DNA from: Butyrivibrio sp.
GTDB lineage: Bacteria; Bacillota; Clostridia; Lachnospirales; Lachnospiraceae
Direction of reading: 5' to 3'
Length of the DNA: 60,351 bases
NCBI GenBank assembly: GCA_015056495.1
Contig: SVGC01000022.1
Location: 1 to 60,351, forward strand
Each line of letters starts with the position of its first letter. Within the stretch, counting starts at the first letter, position 1. The translations under genes were made by a program, and so were the position numbers. Positions 9,022-18,190 of this stretch are shown one piece after another. Below the pieces are notes generated by a model, which was given only the letters and a program-made list of their open reading frames with translations, searched no databases and had not been told where the DNA came from.

Positions 9022-10284
9022 ATGACCAAAATAGATATTATAAGTGGTTTCCTTGGAGCTGGTAAGACAACTCTTATCAAAAAGCTTCTTCAGGATGCAC
9101 TTAATGGAACTAAAACAGTACTTATTGAAAATGAATTCGGTGAGATCGGTATCGATGGCGGATTCCTTAAGGAAGCTGGCATTGAGATCACAGAGATGAA
9201 CTCAGGTTGTATCTGCTGTTCACTTGTTGGTGATTTTGGTACAGCACTTAAGGATGTTATGAAGACATATGCACCAGACAGAATCATCATCGAGCCTTCA
9301 GGTGTTGGTAAGTTGTCAGACGTTATGAGAGCGATCAAGGATGTGACAAAAGATACACCTGATATGGAGCTTAACAGTGCAGTCACAGTTGTTGATGTTA
9401 CTAAGGCAAAGGTTTATCTCAAGAACTTTGGCGAGTTCTATACTAACCAGATTGAGAATGCCGGAACAGTTATTCTTACAAGAACAGACAAGGCTGATCA
9501 GAAAAAGATCGAAGAAGCAGTTGAGATCATCCGTCAGCACAATGCTAAGGCTACAATCATTACAACTCCTTTAGCAGAGCTTAATGGTAAGGACATCCTT
9601 GATACATTCGAAGGAAATAACGATCTTGAAGCAGAACTTCTTAAGAAGGTAATGGAAGAGGCTCATGAGCATCATCACCACCATCATCATGATCATGGTA
9701 GTGATACATATACAGATGAAGAAGGTGTAACAGTACATAGAGCACATCATCATGATGATGACGACGAATGCTGCTGTCACCATGATGATGAAGAGTGCTG
9801 CCACCATCATGACGAGGATGAACACGATCACGAGCATCACCACCATCATGATGAAGATGAGCACGATCACGAGCATCATCACCACCATGACGAGGATGAG
9901 CACGATCACGAGCATCACCACCACCATGACGAGGATGAGCACGACCACGAGCATCATCACCACCATGACGAAGATGAGCATGATCATCACCATCATGACG
10001 CTGACGATGTATTTACAAGCTGGGGCATGGAGACACCTCACAAGTACACTATGGACGAGATTAAGGAAATGCTCTCCAAGCTTGAAGATGAAGAAACATT
10101 TGGTATCGTTCTTCGTACAAAGGGAATGGTTCCTGCAGAAGATGGTACATGGATCGAATTTGACTATGTTCCAGGCGAAGCAGATGTTAGAACAGGTACA
10201 GCTGATGTTACAGGTAAGTTCTGTGTAATCGGTGCAGAACTTAACGAAGACAATCTTGAAAAGCTCTTCAGAAGAAGACTTTAA
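9022..10284 (+). CDS. CobW/G3E-family GTPase with His-rich tandem repeats
   Basis: A 420-residue putative metallochaperone GTPase. Motifs in order: Walker A GFLGAGKTTLIKKLL (about 9-23), the metal-binding CICC motif (about 64-67), EPSGVGK, TRTDKAD at the NKxD position, a His/Asp/Glu-rich insertion (about 214-330), and the CobW C-terminal domain to the end. The insertion contains about four copies of the 13-residue unit HHHHHDEDEHDHE plus imperfect HDDDDECC-type units, a strong transition-metal-binding signature. GGAGG precedes the ATG. It sits between the His/Cys-rich protein and a second CobW-like gene, so zinc or nickel/cobalt handling is likely, but the metal cannot be read from sequence. 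Closest characterised relatives are the zinc chaperones YciC/ZNG1. Confidence 0.88.
   Translation: MTKIDIISGFLGAGKTTLIKKLLQDALNGTKTVLIENEFGEIGIDGGFLKEAGIEITEMNSGCICCSLVGDFGTALKDVMKTYAPDRIIIEPSGVGKLSDVMRAIKDVTKDTPDMELNSAVTVVDVTKAKVYLKNFGEFYTNQIENAGTVILTRTDKADQKKIEEAVEIIRQHNAKATIITTPLAELNGKDILDTFEGNNDLEAELLKKVMEEAHEHHHHHHHDHGSDTYTDEEGVTVHRAHHHDDDDECCCHHDDEECCHHHDEDEHDHEHHHHHDEDEHDHEHHHHHDEDEHDHEHHHHHDEDEHDHEHHHHHDEDEHDHHHHDADDVFTSWGMETPHKYTMDEIKEMLSKLEDEETFGIVLRTKGMVPAEDGTWIEFDYVPGEADVRTGTADVTGKFCVIGAELNEDNLEKLFRRRL
9820..9994 (+). repeat. 39-bp coding tandem repeat (His/Asp/Glu-rich)
   Basis: About four copies of a 39-base unit encoding HHHHHDEDEHDHE, with third-base differences between copies (CAC/CAT, GAC/GAT). 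The synonymous differences show that the copies are not brand new, while the amino-acid pattern is kept. Confidence 0.85.
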
Positions 10285-10321
10285 TAGATATTGTTTGATC
10301 TCAGATTATGATCATTATTAT

Positions 10322-10352
10322 TGATACACACAGTTAATAGCTGTGTGTATCA
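10322..10352 (+). terminator. Intergenic hairpin between the two CobW genes
   Basis: A perfect 12-base stem, TGATACACACAG with CTGTGTGTATCA, around TTAATAG. Only a weak T run follows, so it may be a partial terminator or mRNA-stability element that lowers expression of the second gene. Confidence 0.5.
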
Positions 10353-10379
10353 TTTCATGAAAGGCAATAGGTTAATCAT

Positions 10380-11318
10380 ATGAAGCCAGTATATGTAATC
10401 AATGGTTTTCTGGATAGCGGAAAAACAGACTTTTTCAGATACACAATCAATCAGCCATATTTTAGAACTAAAGGTCTTACACTTCTTATCGTATGCGAAG
10501 AAGGTGAAGATGAATATGATGAAAAGCTCCTTAAGAGCACAAATACTGTCAAGGTAGTCATCGAGGATGAGGCAGATTTCACTCCTGCCAAGCTTATGAG
10601 CTTTGAAAACAAGTACAATCCGGAGAGAGTACTTATCGAATACAACGGAATGTGGGATTTCAGAAATTTCCATCTTCCAAAGCCATGGAAATTGGAACAG
10701 CAGATAACAGTAGTAGATGCTTCTACATTTACAATGTATTTTACCAATATGAAATCACAGCTTGCTGAACATCTCCGTAATTCAGACCTTATTCTGTTCA
10801 ACAGATGTGATGGAATAGAAGATCTTGCTACATATAAGAGAAATGTTAAAGCAATCAATCAGAAGGCTGATATCATATTTGAGGATATGAATGGTGAAGT
10901 GGATGTTACTCTTGATGAGGACCTTCCATTTGATCTAAATGCAGATCCTATTGAGCTTAATAGCTATGGATATGGCATGTTCTACCTTGATGCTCTTGAT
11001 CACGTAGACAGATATAAGGGTAAAAATGTCAGATTCAAAGGCATGGTATTAAAGCCAAAGGAATTCGACGATAACTATTTCGTTCCTGGAAGAATGGCTA
11101 TGACATGCTGCGCACAAGATATGCAGTTTTTGGGACTTATGTGCGAATATGACAAGGCTACAGAATTAAAAGAAAAGCAGTGGGTAACAGTTACAGCTGC
11201 AGTTGAAAAGCGCTTTGTCAAAGAATACAATGGTGAAGGACCGGTTCTTAGAGCTATTTCTGTAGAACCTACCACTGAACCTGAGAACGCAGTTATTGAT
11301 TTCTCAAATCCACAGTAA
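10380..11318 (+). CDS. CobW-like GTPase fused to a YcgQ/TIGR03943-like domain
   Basis: 312 residues. The N-terminal half is a G3E-type GTPase with P-loop GFLDSGKTDFF (about 8-18), EYNGMWDF at the usual EPSG position and FNRCD as the guanine-specificity motif. It lacks the CXCC motif and His-rich insertion of its neighbour. The C-terminal part (about 200-300) contains FVPGRMAMTCCAQDMQFLG, typical of the TIGR03943/YcgQ proteins that often neighbour CobW genes. The two families thus appear fused here. A hairpin lies upstream and a terminator downstream, so it is the last gene of the metal operon. The GTPase call is good; the C-terminal call is by memory of the family pattern. Confidence 0.75.
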   Translation: MKPVYVINGFLDSGKTDFFRYTINQPYFRTKGLTLLIVCEEGEDEYDEKLLKSTNTVKVVIEDEADFTPAKLMSFENKYNPERVLIEYNGMWDFRNFHLPKPWKLEQQITVVDASTFTMYFTNMKSQLAEHLRNSDLILFNRCDGIEDLATYKRNVKAINQKADIIFEDMNGEVDVTLDEDLPFDLNADPIELNSYGYGMFYLDALDHVDRYKGKNVRFKGMVLKPKEFDDNYFVPGRMAMTCCAQDMQFLGLMCEYDKATELKEKQWVTVTAAVEKRFVKEYNGEGPVLRAISVEPTTEPENAVIDFSNPQ

Positions 11319-11326
11319 ATATATAT

Positions 11327-11373
11327 AAAAACAGACCCTGTTCCAACATATGTGTGAGCAGAGTCTGTTTTTC
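11327..11373 (+). terminator. Terminator of the CobW operon
   Basis: AAACAGAC...CTG pairs with CAG...GTCTGTTT, with a T run at the end. It closes the metal operon. Confidence 0.7.
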
Positions 11374-11407
11374 AATGCAGGAAAGAACCGCGATCACTTT
11401 TTTTGCA

Positions 11408-11448
11408 AAAAAATACCAAGTATCGGTGAGAAGATACTTGGTATTTTT
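11408..11448. terminator. Bidirectional terminator, mainly for rpsT
   Basis: AAAATACCAAGTATC pairs with GATACTTGGTATTTT, giving A/T runs on both sides. It lies 26 bases after the rpsT stop codon. Confidence 0.85.
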
Positions 11449-11474
11449 AATATTTATATTTGTTAGAACAAATC

Positions 11475-11738
11475 TTAAGCCATCTTGTTTACAGCCTGAG
11501 CAAGACGAGAAACTTTTCTAGAAGCTGTGTTCTTCTTGATGATTCCCTTTGACTCAGCCTTATCGATAGCAGAAGTAGCGTTTAAAAGCTCCTTCTGTGC
11601 AAGAGCCTTATCGCCCTGCTCGATTGCTACTCTAACCTTCTTAACAGCTGTCTTAACACCTGACTTAACAGCCTGGTTTCTTGCAGCTCTCTTTTCACTT
11701 GTTAAAATTCTCTTCTTGGCAGATTTAATATTAGCCAT
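11475..11738 (-). CDS. rpsT: 30S ribosomal protein S20
   Basis: An 87-residue, Lys/Arg/Ala-rich protein of the small ribosomal subunit that binds 16S rRNA. The start MANIKSAKKRI is the family's usual N-terminus and is preceded by GGAGG; the longer in-frame TTG start is rejected. The C-terminus has KNTASRKVSRLAQAV, typical of S20. It is a single-gene unit with its own promoter and terminator, divergent from lepA, as is common in Firmicutes. Confidence 0.97.
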   Translation of the reverse strand: MANIKSAKKRILTSEKRAARNQAVKSGVKTAVKKVRVAIEQGDKALAQKELLNATSAIDKAESKGIIKKNTASRKVSRLAQAVNKMA

Positions 11739-11841
11739 GATTACCTCCAAATAATTAAACTTAAAATAATAAAATCAATTTTTATTTTTCGAATGATGTG
11801 CATTAATCCGGACACGGACAGTTAATGTCACATACGAAATA

Positions 11842-11870
11842 ATAATATCGTTTAATAGAAAAACTGTCAA
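11842..11870 (-). promoter_or_regulatory. rpsT promoter
   Basis: On the minus strand, a perfect TTGACA (-35, 11870-11865) and TATTAT (-10, 11847-11842) with 17-base spacing. This leaves a leader of roughly 95 bases before rpsT. It is one of the best promoters in the window, as expected for a ribosomal protein gene. Confidence 0.8.
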
Positions 11871-11991
11871 TAGATTTTTTGATAAGCTCATGTTATACTT
11901 GCAGATGTATCATATTCTTGGATGTATAATTATTTTTGCATGATCATCCATGGATTCAGATCAAGATAAAACTATTATTAAAGGATTATAT

Positions 11992-13806
11992 ATGAACGAA
12001 GAGCAGAAGAAAATAAGGAATTTTTGCATAGTTGCACATATAGATCACGGCAAGTCTACTCTTGCAGACAGAATGATCGAGCAGACCGGAGTTCTTACCA
12101 GCAGAGAGATGCAGGCTCAGGTTCTTGACAATATGGACATTGAGAGAGAGCGAGGCATTACGATCAAGTCTCAGGCTGTTCGTCTTATTTATAAGGCACA
12201 GGATGGACAGGAATATGTCCTTAATATGATAGATACTCCAGGCCACGTGGACTTTGGATATGAGGTAAGCCGTTCTCTGGCTGCCTGTGACGGCGCTATA
12301 CTTGTAGTAGATGCTACTCAGGGTGTAGAGGCACAGACACTTGCCAATGTATATATGGCTCTTGACCATGATCTGGATGTATTTCCGGTCATCAACAAGA
12401 TAGACCTTCAGAGTGCACAGCCACAGGAAGTAAAAGACGAAATTGAAGATATCATCGGTATTGAAGCCCAGGATGCACCACTTATTTCAGCTAAAAACGG
12501 AATTGGAATAGATGATGTTCTTGAAGCAGTTGTAAAAAAAATCCCGGCTCCTGACGGAGACAGCACCAAGCCTTTAAAGGCTCTTATTTTTGATTCTATT
12601 TATGATTCTTACAAAGGAGTCATTGTATTTATCAGAGTCAGAGATGGTGTCATCAGAAAAGGCACCAAGGTGCGTTTCATGTCTACAATGGCTGAGCAGG
12701 AAGTTGTTGAAGTTGGTTATTTCGGACCGGGAAGATTTATTCCTTGCGATGAATTATCAGCAGGTATGGTTGGCTACTTTACAGCATCCATCAAGAATAT
12801 TCAGGACAGCCGCGTAGGTGATACAGTTACAGATATTGATAATCCATGCGCAGAGCCGCTTCCGGGATATAAAAAGGTTATGCCAATGGTTTACTGCGGA
12901 TTATATCCGGCAGACTCATCACATTATCCCGAACTTCGTGATGCCCTTGAAAAACTGCAGCTTAACGATGCTTCACTGTTTTTTGAACCTGAGACATCAC
13001 AGGCTCTTGGATTTGGTTTTAGAGCAGGCTTCCTTGGACTGTTACATCTTGAAGTAATCCAGGAGAGACTTGAAAGAGAGTACGACCTTGACCTTGTAAC
13101 TACTGCACCGGGTGTTATCTACAAGGTACATAAGACAGATGGTACTGTTATGGAACTTACCAATCCGTCCAATCTGCCAGATCCTTCCACTATCGAATAT
13201 ATGGAAGAGCCTATCGTTAATGGCGAGATCATGGTTACTACTGATTATATCGGTTCTATCATGCAGTTGTGCCAGGAGCGCCGTGGCAGATATCTCAGTA
13301 CAGATTATATTGAGACAACAAGAGCTATCCTTAAATATGAACTTCCACTTAATGAGATCATTTATGATTTCTTTGATGCTCTTAAGTCACGTTCAAGAGG
13401 ATATGCATCATTTGACTATGAGCTTAAAGGCTATGAGAGATCAGAGCTTGTTAAGCTTGATATCATGATAAATAGAGAATATGTTGATGCCCTCTCATTT
13501 ATCGTTCACAAGGACGGAGCTTATGAGCGTGGCAGAAAGATGTGCGAAAAGCTTAAAGATGAGATTCCAAGACATCTCTTTGAGATACCTATCCAGGCAG
13601 CAGTTGGTGGCAAGGTAATTGCCAGAGAGACTGTTAAGGCTATGAGAAAAGACGTACTCGCCAAGTGCTATGGTGGTGATATTTCCCGTAAGAGAAAACT
13701 TCTTGAGAAGCAGAAGGAAGGTAAAAAGAAGATGCGCCAGATCGGTAATGTTGAAATACCACAGGCAGCATTCCTTAGTGTCTTAAAGCTTGATGAAGGT
13801 AACTAA
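11992..13806 (+). CDS. lepA: Elongation factor 4 (ribosomal back-translocase)
   Basis: A 604-residue translational GTPase that acts on stalled ribosomes. Start chosen at ATG 11992 because AAAGGA lies 7 bases upstream; a 14-codon extension exists but lacks family similarity. G motifs: [13 protein letters not shown] (P-loop), RERGITI (switch), DTPGHVDF and NKIDL. The LepA-specific C-terminal domain ends the protein ([19 protein letters not shown]). hemW starts one base after its stop, so the two are co-transcribed; the lepA-hemW pair is conserved in Firmicutes. Confidence 0.97.
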   Translation: MNEEQKKIRNFCIVAHIDHGKSTLADRMIEQTGVLTSREMQAQVLDNMDIERERGITIKSQAVRLIYKAQDGQEYVLNMIDTPGHVDFGYEVSRSLAACDGAILVVDATQGVEAQTLANVYMALDHDLDVFPVINKIDLQSAQPQEVKDEIEDIIGIEAQDAPLISAKNGIGIDDVLEAVVKKIPAPDGDSTKPLKALIFDSIYDSYKGVIVFIRVRDGVIRKGTKVRFMSTMAEQEVVEVGYFGPGRFIPCDELSAGMVGYFTASIKNIQDSRVGDTVTDIDNPCAEPLPGYKKVMPMVYCGLYPADSSHYPELRDALEKLQLNDASLFFEPETSQALGFGFRAGFLGLLHLEVIQERLEREYDLDLVTTAPGVIYKVHKTDGTVMELTNPSNLPDPSTIEYMEEPIVNGEIMVTTDYIGSIMQLCQERRGRYLSTDYIETTRAILKYELPLNEIIYDFFDALKSRSRGYASFDYELKGYERSELVKLDIMINREYVDALSFIVHKDGAYERGRKMCEKLKDEIPRHLFEIPIQAAVGGKVIARETVKAMRKDVLAKCYGGDISRKRKLLEKQKEGKKKMRQIGNVEIPQAAFLSVLKLDEGN

Positions 13807-13807
13807 T

Positions 13808-14983
13808 ATGAAAAATCTTGCTGTTTATGTACACATTCCATTTTGTGTAAAAAAATGTAACTATTGCGATTTTCTTTCATTTCCAGCAGGTAGTGACCTT
13901 CAGCAGCAATATATTTATGCATTATTAGAAGAAATAAAACAGGCAGCATCTGACTGTGAAGAGTATGTTGTCCGCTCAGTTTTTCTGGGCGGCGGCACAC
14001 CTTCACTTCCGGATGCTGCTTTTATATGTCAGATCATGGATACACTTAGAGACAATCTCCATTTTGCAGAAAATGCTGAGATCAGCATGGAGATGAATCC
14101 CGGAACTGTAGATGCCGACAAGATAGCTCTGTATAAAAAGGCAGGGATCAACAGGATCAGCATCGGAATGCAGTCCTCCAAGGATAATGAGCTAAAGGCT
14201 CTTGGCCGTATACATGATAATAAGACATTTCTCCAGTGCTATTGTTTGGTAAGGCAGGCGGGATTTAGAAATGTCAATATTGATGTGATGAGTGCACTTC
14301 CTGATCAGGATTATGATTCCTATATGGAGACTCTGCAGCAGGTTGTAGACTTAAAGCCTGAGCATATATCGGCTTACAGCCTTATCATAGAGGAAGGGAC
14401 GCCCTTTTATGACCTATATGAAGAGGGAAAAGAGAATACACTTCATCCCCTTCCATCTGAGGATGAGGAGAGGCGTATGTACCATGCTACCAAGGAGTTT
14501 CTCCATGCCCATGGTTATGAGCGCTATGAGATATCTAATTATGCCTTGATGGAACCTGTAGACTATAGTTGCAGGCATAATACAGCTTACTGGACTGGTG
14601 CCGATTACATCGGATTTGGTCTTGGAGCATCTTCCATGATGAAGCACACAAGATGGAGCAACATAACTGATATTAAGGAGTATATTGCAACCATATCCCC
14701 GGATGACGTCATGTCCTACAAAAAAGTGAGAACTGATATAGACAGGCTCTCAATAAGGGCTCAGATGGAAGAGTACATGTTCCTTGGACTTAGAATGACA
14801 AGAGGCATCAGCATCTCAGGATTTAATACTCTTTTTGGCAAGACTATTGAAGAAGTATACGGCTCAGTTATAGAGAAAAACATAAATAGCGGCCTCCTGG
14901 CGCAGGATGGGGATATTTTAAGATTAACAGAATATGGAACTGACGTGAGCAATCATGTCATGGTTGATTTTTTACTGGATTAA
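13808..14983 (+). CDS. hemW: Radical SAM heme chaperone HemW
   Basis: 391 residues from ATG 13808, the start beginning MKNLAVYVHIPFC; its ribosome-binding site lies inside the end of lepA. The CNYCDF part of the CxxxCxxC motif near residues 15-22 binds the radical-SAM iron-sulfur cluster. GGGTPSL, EMNPGTV and RISIGMQS follow, as in the HemN/HemW family. The Cys pattern and lack of the extra N-terminal HemN Cys suit HemW, a heme-insertion chaperone, rather than coproporphyrinogen oxidase. Two upstream in-frame Met codons exist and cannot be fully excluded. Confidence 0.93.
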   Translation: MKNLAVYVHIPFCVKKCNYCDFLSFPAGSDLQQQYIYALLEEIKQAASDCEEYVVRSVFLGGGTPSLPDAAFICQIMDTLRDNLHFAENAEISMEMNPGTVDADKIALYKKAGINRISIGMQSSKDNELKALGRIHDNKTFLQCYCLVRQAGFRNVNIDVMSALPDQDYDSYMETLQQVVDLKPEHISAYSLIIEEGTPFYDLYEEGKENTLHPLPSEDEERRMYHATKEFLHAHGYERYEISNYALMEPVDYSCRHNTAYWTGADYIGFGLGASSMMKHTRWSNITDIKEYIATISPDDVMSYKKVRTDIDRLSIRAQMEEYMFLGLRMTRGISISGFNTLFGKTIEEVYGSVIEKNINSGLLAQDGDILRLTEYGTDVSNHVMVDFLLD

Positions 14984-15013
14984 AATATAGAAAACCAAAC
15001 AAGACTACTATCA

Positions 15014-15042
15014 TTGCGACGATAAAAAAGTATTGATATAAT
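15014..15042 (+). promoter_or_regulatory. Promoter of the PilT-like gene
   Basis: TTGCGA and TATAAT separated by exactly 17 bases. The leader to the ATG at 15126 would be about 77 bases. Confidence 0.7.
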
Positions 15043-15125
15043 GTATATATCTATTCTTGTGACTATGGCATAAAAGCCATTGATCAGAGGTAAAGCAGAT
15101 TATTTGAAAATAGGAGAGTCCGCCT

Positions 15126-16187
15126 ATGTCATTGATTGAAGATATCTTAAAAGAGGCAAAAGATCTTGGCGCTTCAGATGTACACATTACTGTTGGTATA
15201 CCGCCTAAAATGCGTATTAACGGTCAGCTATTGACTATGGAGAAGTATGGGAAGATGCTGCCGCCTGATACCAAGGCCATTGCTGATGAGATCATGAATG
15301 ATACGCAAAAAAAGCTCCTGGAAGAAAACGGACAGCATGATATGGCTTTTTCAATCAGGACAGTAGGACGTTTCAGACTTAACGTGTTTAAGCAGAGAGG
15401 CTCTATTGCGCTTGCTTTTCGTGTTGTAACATCTGAGATCCCCAGCGCAGAATCCCTTGGGATACCTGAATCTGTGATCAATCTCTATATGAGGCAGAGA
15501 GGTCTAGTAATAGTTACTGGGCCTACAGGCAGTGGTAAATCTACAACCCTTGCTGCTATCATTGACAAAATAAATAAGACTCGTGATGCCCATATCATCA
15601 CCCTTGAAGATCCTATAGAATTTCTGTATTCCCATGATAAATCAATCGTAAACCAGAGAGAAATAGGCCTTGATAGCCATAGCTATGCAGGAGCCTTAAG
15701 GTCTGCGCTTAGAGAAGATCCGGATGTTATACTTGTTGGCGAGATGCGAGATCTGGAGACTATAAGTACTGCCATAACTGCAGCAGAGACAGGCCATTTA
15801 GTTTTGTCCACACTGCATACCATAGGTTCCGCCAATACCGTTGACAGGATCATAGATGTTTTCCCGCCTCATCAGCAACAGCAGATCAGAGTCCAGCTTG
15901 CAGGCGTTCTTGAGGCAGTCATATCCCAGCAGCTGATGCCTACTGTAGATGGCGAGGGCAGAATTGCGGCTTTTGAAGTAATGCATGTAAATTCCGCTGT
16001 ACGAAACATGATCAGAGAAGGTAAGACACATCAGCTTATAACTATCATACAGACCAACCGTAAGATGGGTATGATAACTATGGATGATGCTATTTTGCAG
16101 TTATTCAGAGAAGGCAGGATCACTCATGATGTGGCCGTTAAATACGCCCAGGATCCTGATACACTTAATTTGAAGATGCTACATTAA
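15126..16187 (+). CDS. pilT: PilT-like type IV pilus retraction ATPase
   Basis: A 353-residue hexameric secretion-type ATPase expected to retract type IV pili. Motifs: N-terminal DVHITVGIPPKMRING, Walker A GPTGSGKST (about 136-144), Asp box EDPIEFLY, Walker B EDPDVILVGEMRD, and the His box ETGHLVLSTLH. The AGVLEAVISQQL motif, typical of PilT retraction ATPases, is present near 258. It stands alone with its own promoter and no pilin, pilB or pilC gene in the window. Retraction is inferred from the family; it could also serve DNA uptake, since dprA and comM lie about 9 kb downstream. Confidence 0.9.
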   Translation: MSLIEDILKEAKDLGASDVHITVGIPPKMRINGQLLTMEKYGKMLPPDTKAIADEIMNDTQKKLLEENGQHDMAFSIRTVGRFRLNVFKQRGSIALAFRVVTSEIPSAESLGIPESVINLYMRQRGLVIVTGPTGSGKSTTLAAIIDKINKTRDAHIITLEDPIEFLYSHDKSIVNQREIGLDSHSYAGALRSALREDPDVILVGEMRDLETISTAITAAETGHLVLSTLHTIGSANTVDRIIDVFPPHQQQQIRVQLAGVLEAVISQQLMPTVDGEGRIAAFEVMHVNSAVRNMIREGKTHQLITIIQTNRKMGMITMDDAILQLFREGRITHDVAVKYAQDPDTLNLKMLH

Positions 16188-16313
16188 AGGTCTTTGATCT
16201 AAAAAAAGGATCCGTAATATACTTAATTTACTATAAAAACCAAATAATGCTCCTTATTTTTCCATATATGTTCTTTTATCGCAATAATTGATGATATATT
16301 ATTATTTTGCGAA

Positions 16314-16342
16314 TTGAATTTTGCTAGCATTTATTGTATGAT
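16314..16342 (+). promoter_or_regulatory. Promoter of the zinc-ribbon protein gene
   Basis: TTGAAT and TATGAT with 17-base spacing, about 34 bases before the ATG. The intergenic DNA before it (16188-16313) is AT-rich with no other clear signal. Confidence 0.65.
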
Positions 16343-16375
16343 TATCTAGCATTTTGGGAAAAAGGAGAATGAAAA

Positions 16376-18076
16376 ATGTTTTGTAGTAAATGTGGTCATC
16401 AAAACGCAGATGGTATCAAATTCTGCGCAAATTGTGGTGCACCTATGATGGAAGCACCGTCTAAGGTTGACGCAGGCAAAAATGTGCAAAATGCGTCAAA
16501 TCCAGCTGCAACTCCTGTTAATACTAAGCAGGGTGGAGCAATGCCATTCATGGCAGGTTCTAATAATCAGCAGGCAAGTGGACAGCCTGTGAACAATCAG
16601 CAGCCAAACAATCAGCAGTTTAACAGACAGCCATTCACAACTCCAAACATGAACAATCAGCCTAATTTTGGTAACAATCAGTTCAATCGTAATGGAGCTC
16701 AGCAGTTTGGCCAGCCAGGACAGCCAGGACAGTTTGGTCAGCCTGCACCTCAGAAAGAAAAGAAAAATGTAATGCCATTCATCGTAGTTGGTATTATCGT
16801 TGTTCTTCTTATCGTAGCAGTAGTTATAGCTGGTAAGGCTTTTGGCTCTGCTTCAAAGAAAACTGAAAATACAGAACCTGCAGAAGTTGCAAGTGTTGAA
16901 GCTACAATTGAAGCTAAAGAGGAAGCTACAGTAGAAGCAACAGCAGAAGTTAGCGAAGATGCTGCAACAGAGAGCACAACAGAAGAAACAAAGAAAACTA
17001 CATCAGCATTTGATGGTGAACTGTCAGATGATCTGTATTCTTTCCAGGCAGTTATTGATGGACAGTTCTATCAGTTCCCAATGACTATCACAGATCTTGA
17101 AAGCATTGGTTGGGAGCTTACAGATTCAGATGCAGAAGAGACATTAAAGGCTAATTCTTATACATATTATGAATTTACTAATTCAGATCAGGGAGTTAAG
17201 CTTACATTCTATGTATCTAACTACGCTGACAGTGCAGTACCTGTTGAAAACTGCGTTATAAGTGGATTTGACTATGAACCAGGATATGCAAGAAACAAGA
17301 AGGAACTTCCTACAATCATCCTTCCTGGTAATGTAGATGTTGATGATGCTACTCCTGATTCAATCAAGGAATTATATGGTACACCTTCTGATACATATGA
17401 ATCAGATTCATCTACTTCATACACATACTCAACAGATTACAACCATGAACTTGAGATCAGATGGTATGATGGTTCACTTAGCAGTGTTGAGTACAAGTGC
17501 CTTGGCGATGTGCCAGAAGGCTATGATCCTGCTTCACTTGGAGTAAAGGGTGAGGTACCTTCATACATTACAGACTATAAGGCTCCAACAGCAATAAGCG
17601 ATGATTTCTTTGATTATACATGTGAGATCCAGGGTGACCTTTATCAGATTTATTGCCCGGTACAGGTATTCTTTGATAACGGTTGGAAGCTTACAGATAA
17701 CAAATCAACAGATGTACCTGCACATTCTATGGAATCTTATACACTTAGTAAGGATAACCAGTCACTTAGAATCTATGCATACAACGAAGATGACTTTATC
17801 CAGAGCATTGAGAACTGCCTTGTTGAACAGGTTTCTATTTCATCATATGATGAGACCCCAGCAATCACAATGACATTCTCACATGGTATTACATTTGGTA
17901 TGACAAGAGATGAAGTTGAACAGATCCTTACAGATGCCGGAGTTAATTACGAGCTTAAGGAAGAAACTTCTTACAGCTACATTACAGTAGATGGACCAGA
18001 AGGATATTCTGATGGATACTATTTCTCATTCAGTGAAGGTAAGTTAAGAAGTATGGAAATCGAGCACGATTATTAA
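16376..18076 (+). CDS. Zinc-ribbon membrane protein, duplicated outer domain
   Basis: 566 residues, function unknown. Residues 3-23 form a zinc ribbon (CSKCGHQNADG then CANCG). A Gln/Asn/Pro-rich low-complexity linker follows (about 30-120), then a membrane helix (about 137-159), an Ala/Glu/Thr-rich stalk, and a large extracytoplasmic part. The latter holds two related units, one starting FDGELSDDLYSFQAVIDGQFYQ and one starting SDDFFDYTCEIQGDLYQ, each followed by a GWELT or GWKLT motif. The protein would have its zinc ribbon inside and the duplicated domain outside. It has its own promoter and terminator. Lachnospiraceae encode many such zinc-ribbon membrane proteins without assigned roles. 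Confidence 0.8.
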   Translation: MFCSKCGHQNADGIKFCANCGAPMMEAPSKVDAGKNVQNASNPAATPVNTKQGGAMPFMAGSNNQQASGQPVNNQQPNNQQFNRQPFTTPNMNNQPNFGNNQFNRNGAQQFGQPGQPGQFGQPAPQKEKKNVMPFIVVGIIVVLLIVAVVIAGKAFGSASKKTENTEPAEVASVEATIEAKEEATVEATAEVSEDAATESTTEETKKTTSAFDGELSDDLYSFQAVIDGQFYQFPMTITDLESIGWELTDSDAEETLKANSYTYYEFTNSDQGVKLTFYVSNYADSAVPVENCVISGFDYEPGYARNKKELPTIILPGNVDVDDATPDSIKELYGTPSDTYESDSSTSYTYSTDYNHELEIRWYDGSLSSVEYKCLGDVPEGYDPASLGVKGEVPSYITDYKAPTAISDDFFDYTCEIQGDLYQIYCPVQVFFDNGWKLTDNKSTDVPAHSMESYTLSKDNQSLRIYAYNEDDFIQSIENCLVEQVSISSYDETPAITMTFSHGITFGMTRDEVEQILTDAGVNYELKEETSYSYITVDGPEGYSDGYYFSFSEGKLRSMEIEHDY

Positions 18077-18112
18077 TTTCTTGTTTGATTGAAGTATAAG
18101 AGTTTATAGATT

Positions 18113-18152
18113 ACCAGCCAAGCACAGGCTTTACCTGACTTGGCTGGTTTTT
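18113..18152 (+). terminator. Terminator after zinc-ribbon gene
   Basis: ACCAGCCAAG pairs with CTTGGCTGGT, followed by TTTTT. The palindromic repeat begins directly on its T run. Confidence 0.85.
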
Positions 18153-18190
18153 CATATCATAGGAAATTGCTTTCCTATGATATGAAAAAC
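18147..18190. repeat. Long intergenic palindrome, copy A
   Basis: A perfect 20-base stem with a TTGC loop. The 30-base core (18154-18183; half-site ATATCATAGGAAA) is identical to the copy at 38563-38592. Both copies lie directly after a terminator T run. Confidence 0.85.

Noticed and set aside
9571..10041. Minus-strand frame rich in Met and Val over the His repeats
   Set aside because: Antisense shadow of the CAC/CAT/GAT repeat; amino-acid bias is a by-product.
9752..10228. Plus-strand frame of Met/Thr/Ile in the CobW gene
   Set aside because: Out-of-frame reading of the same tandem repeat.
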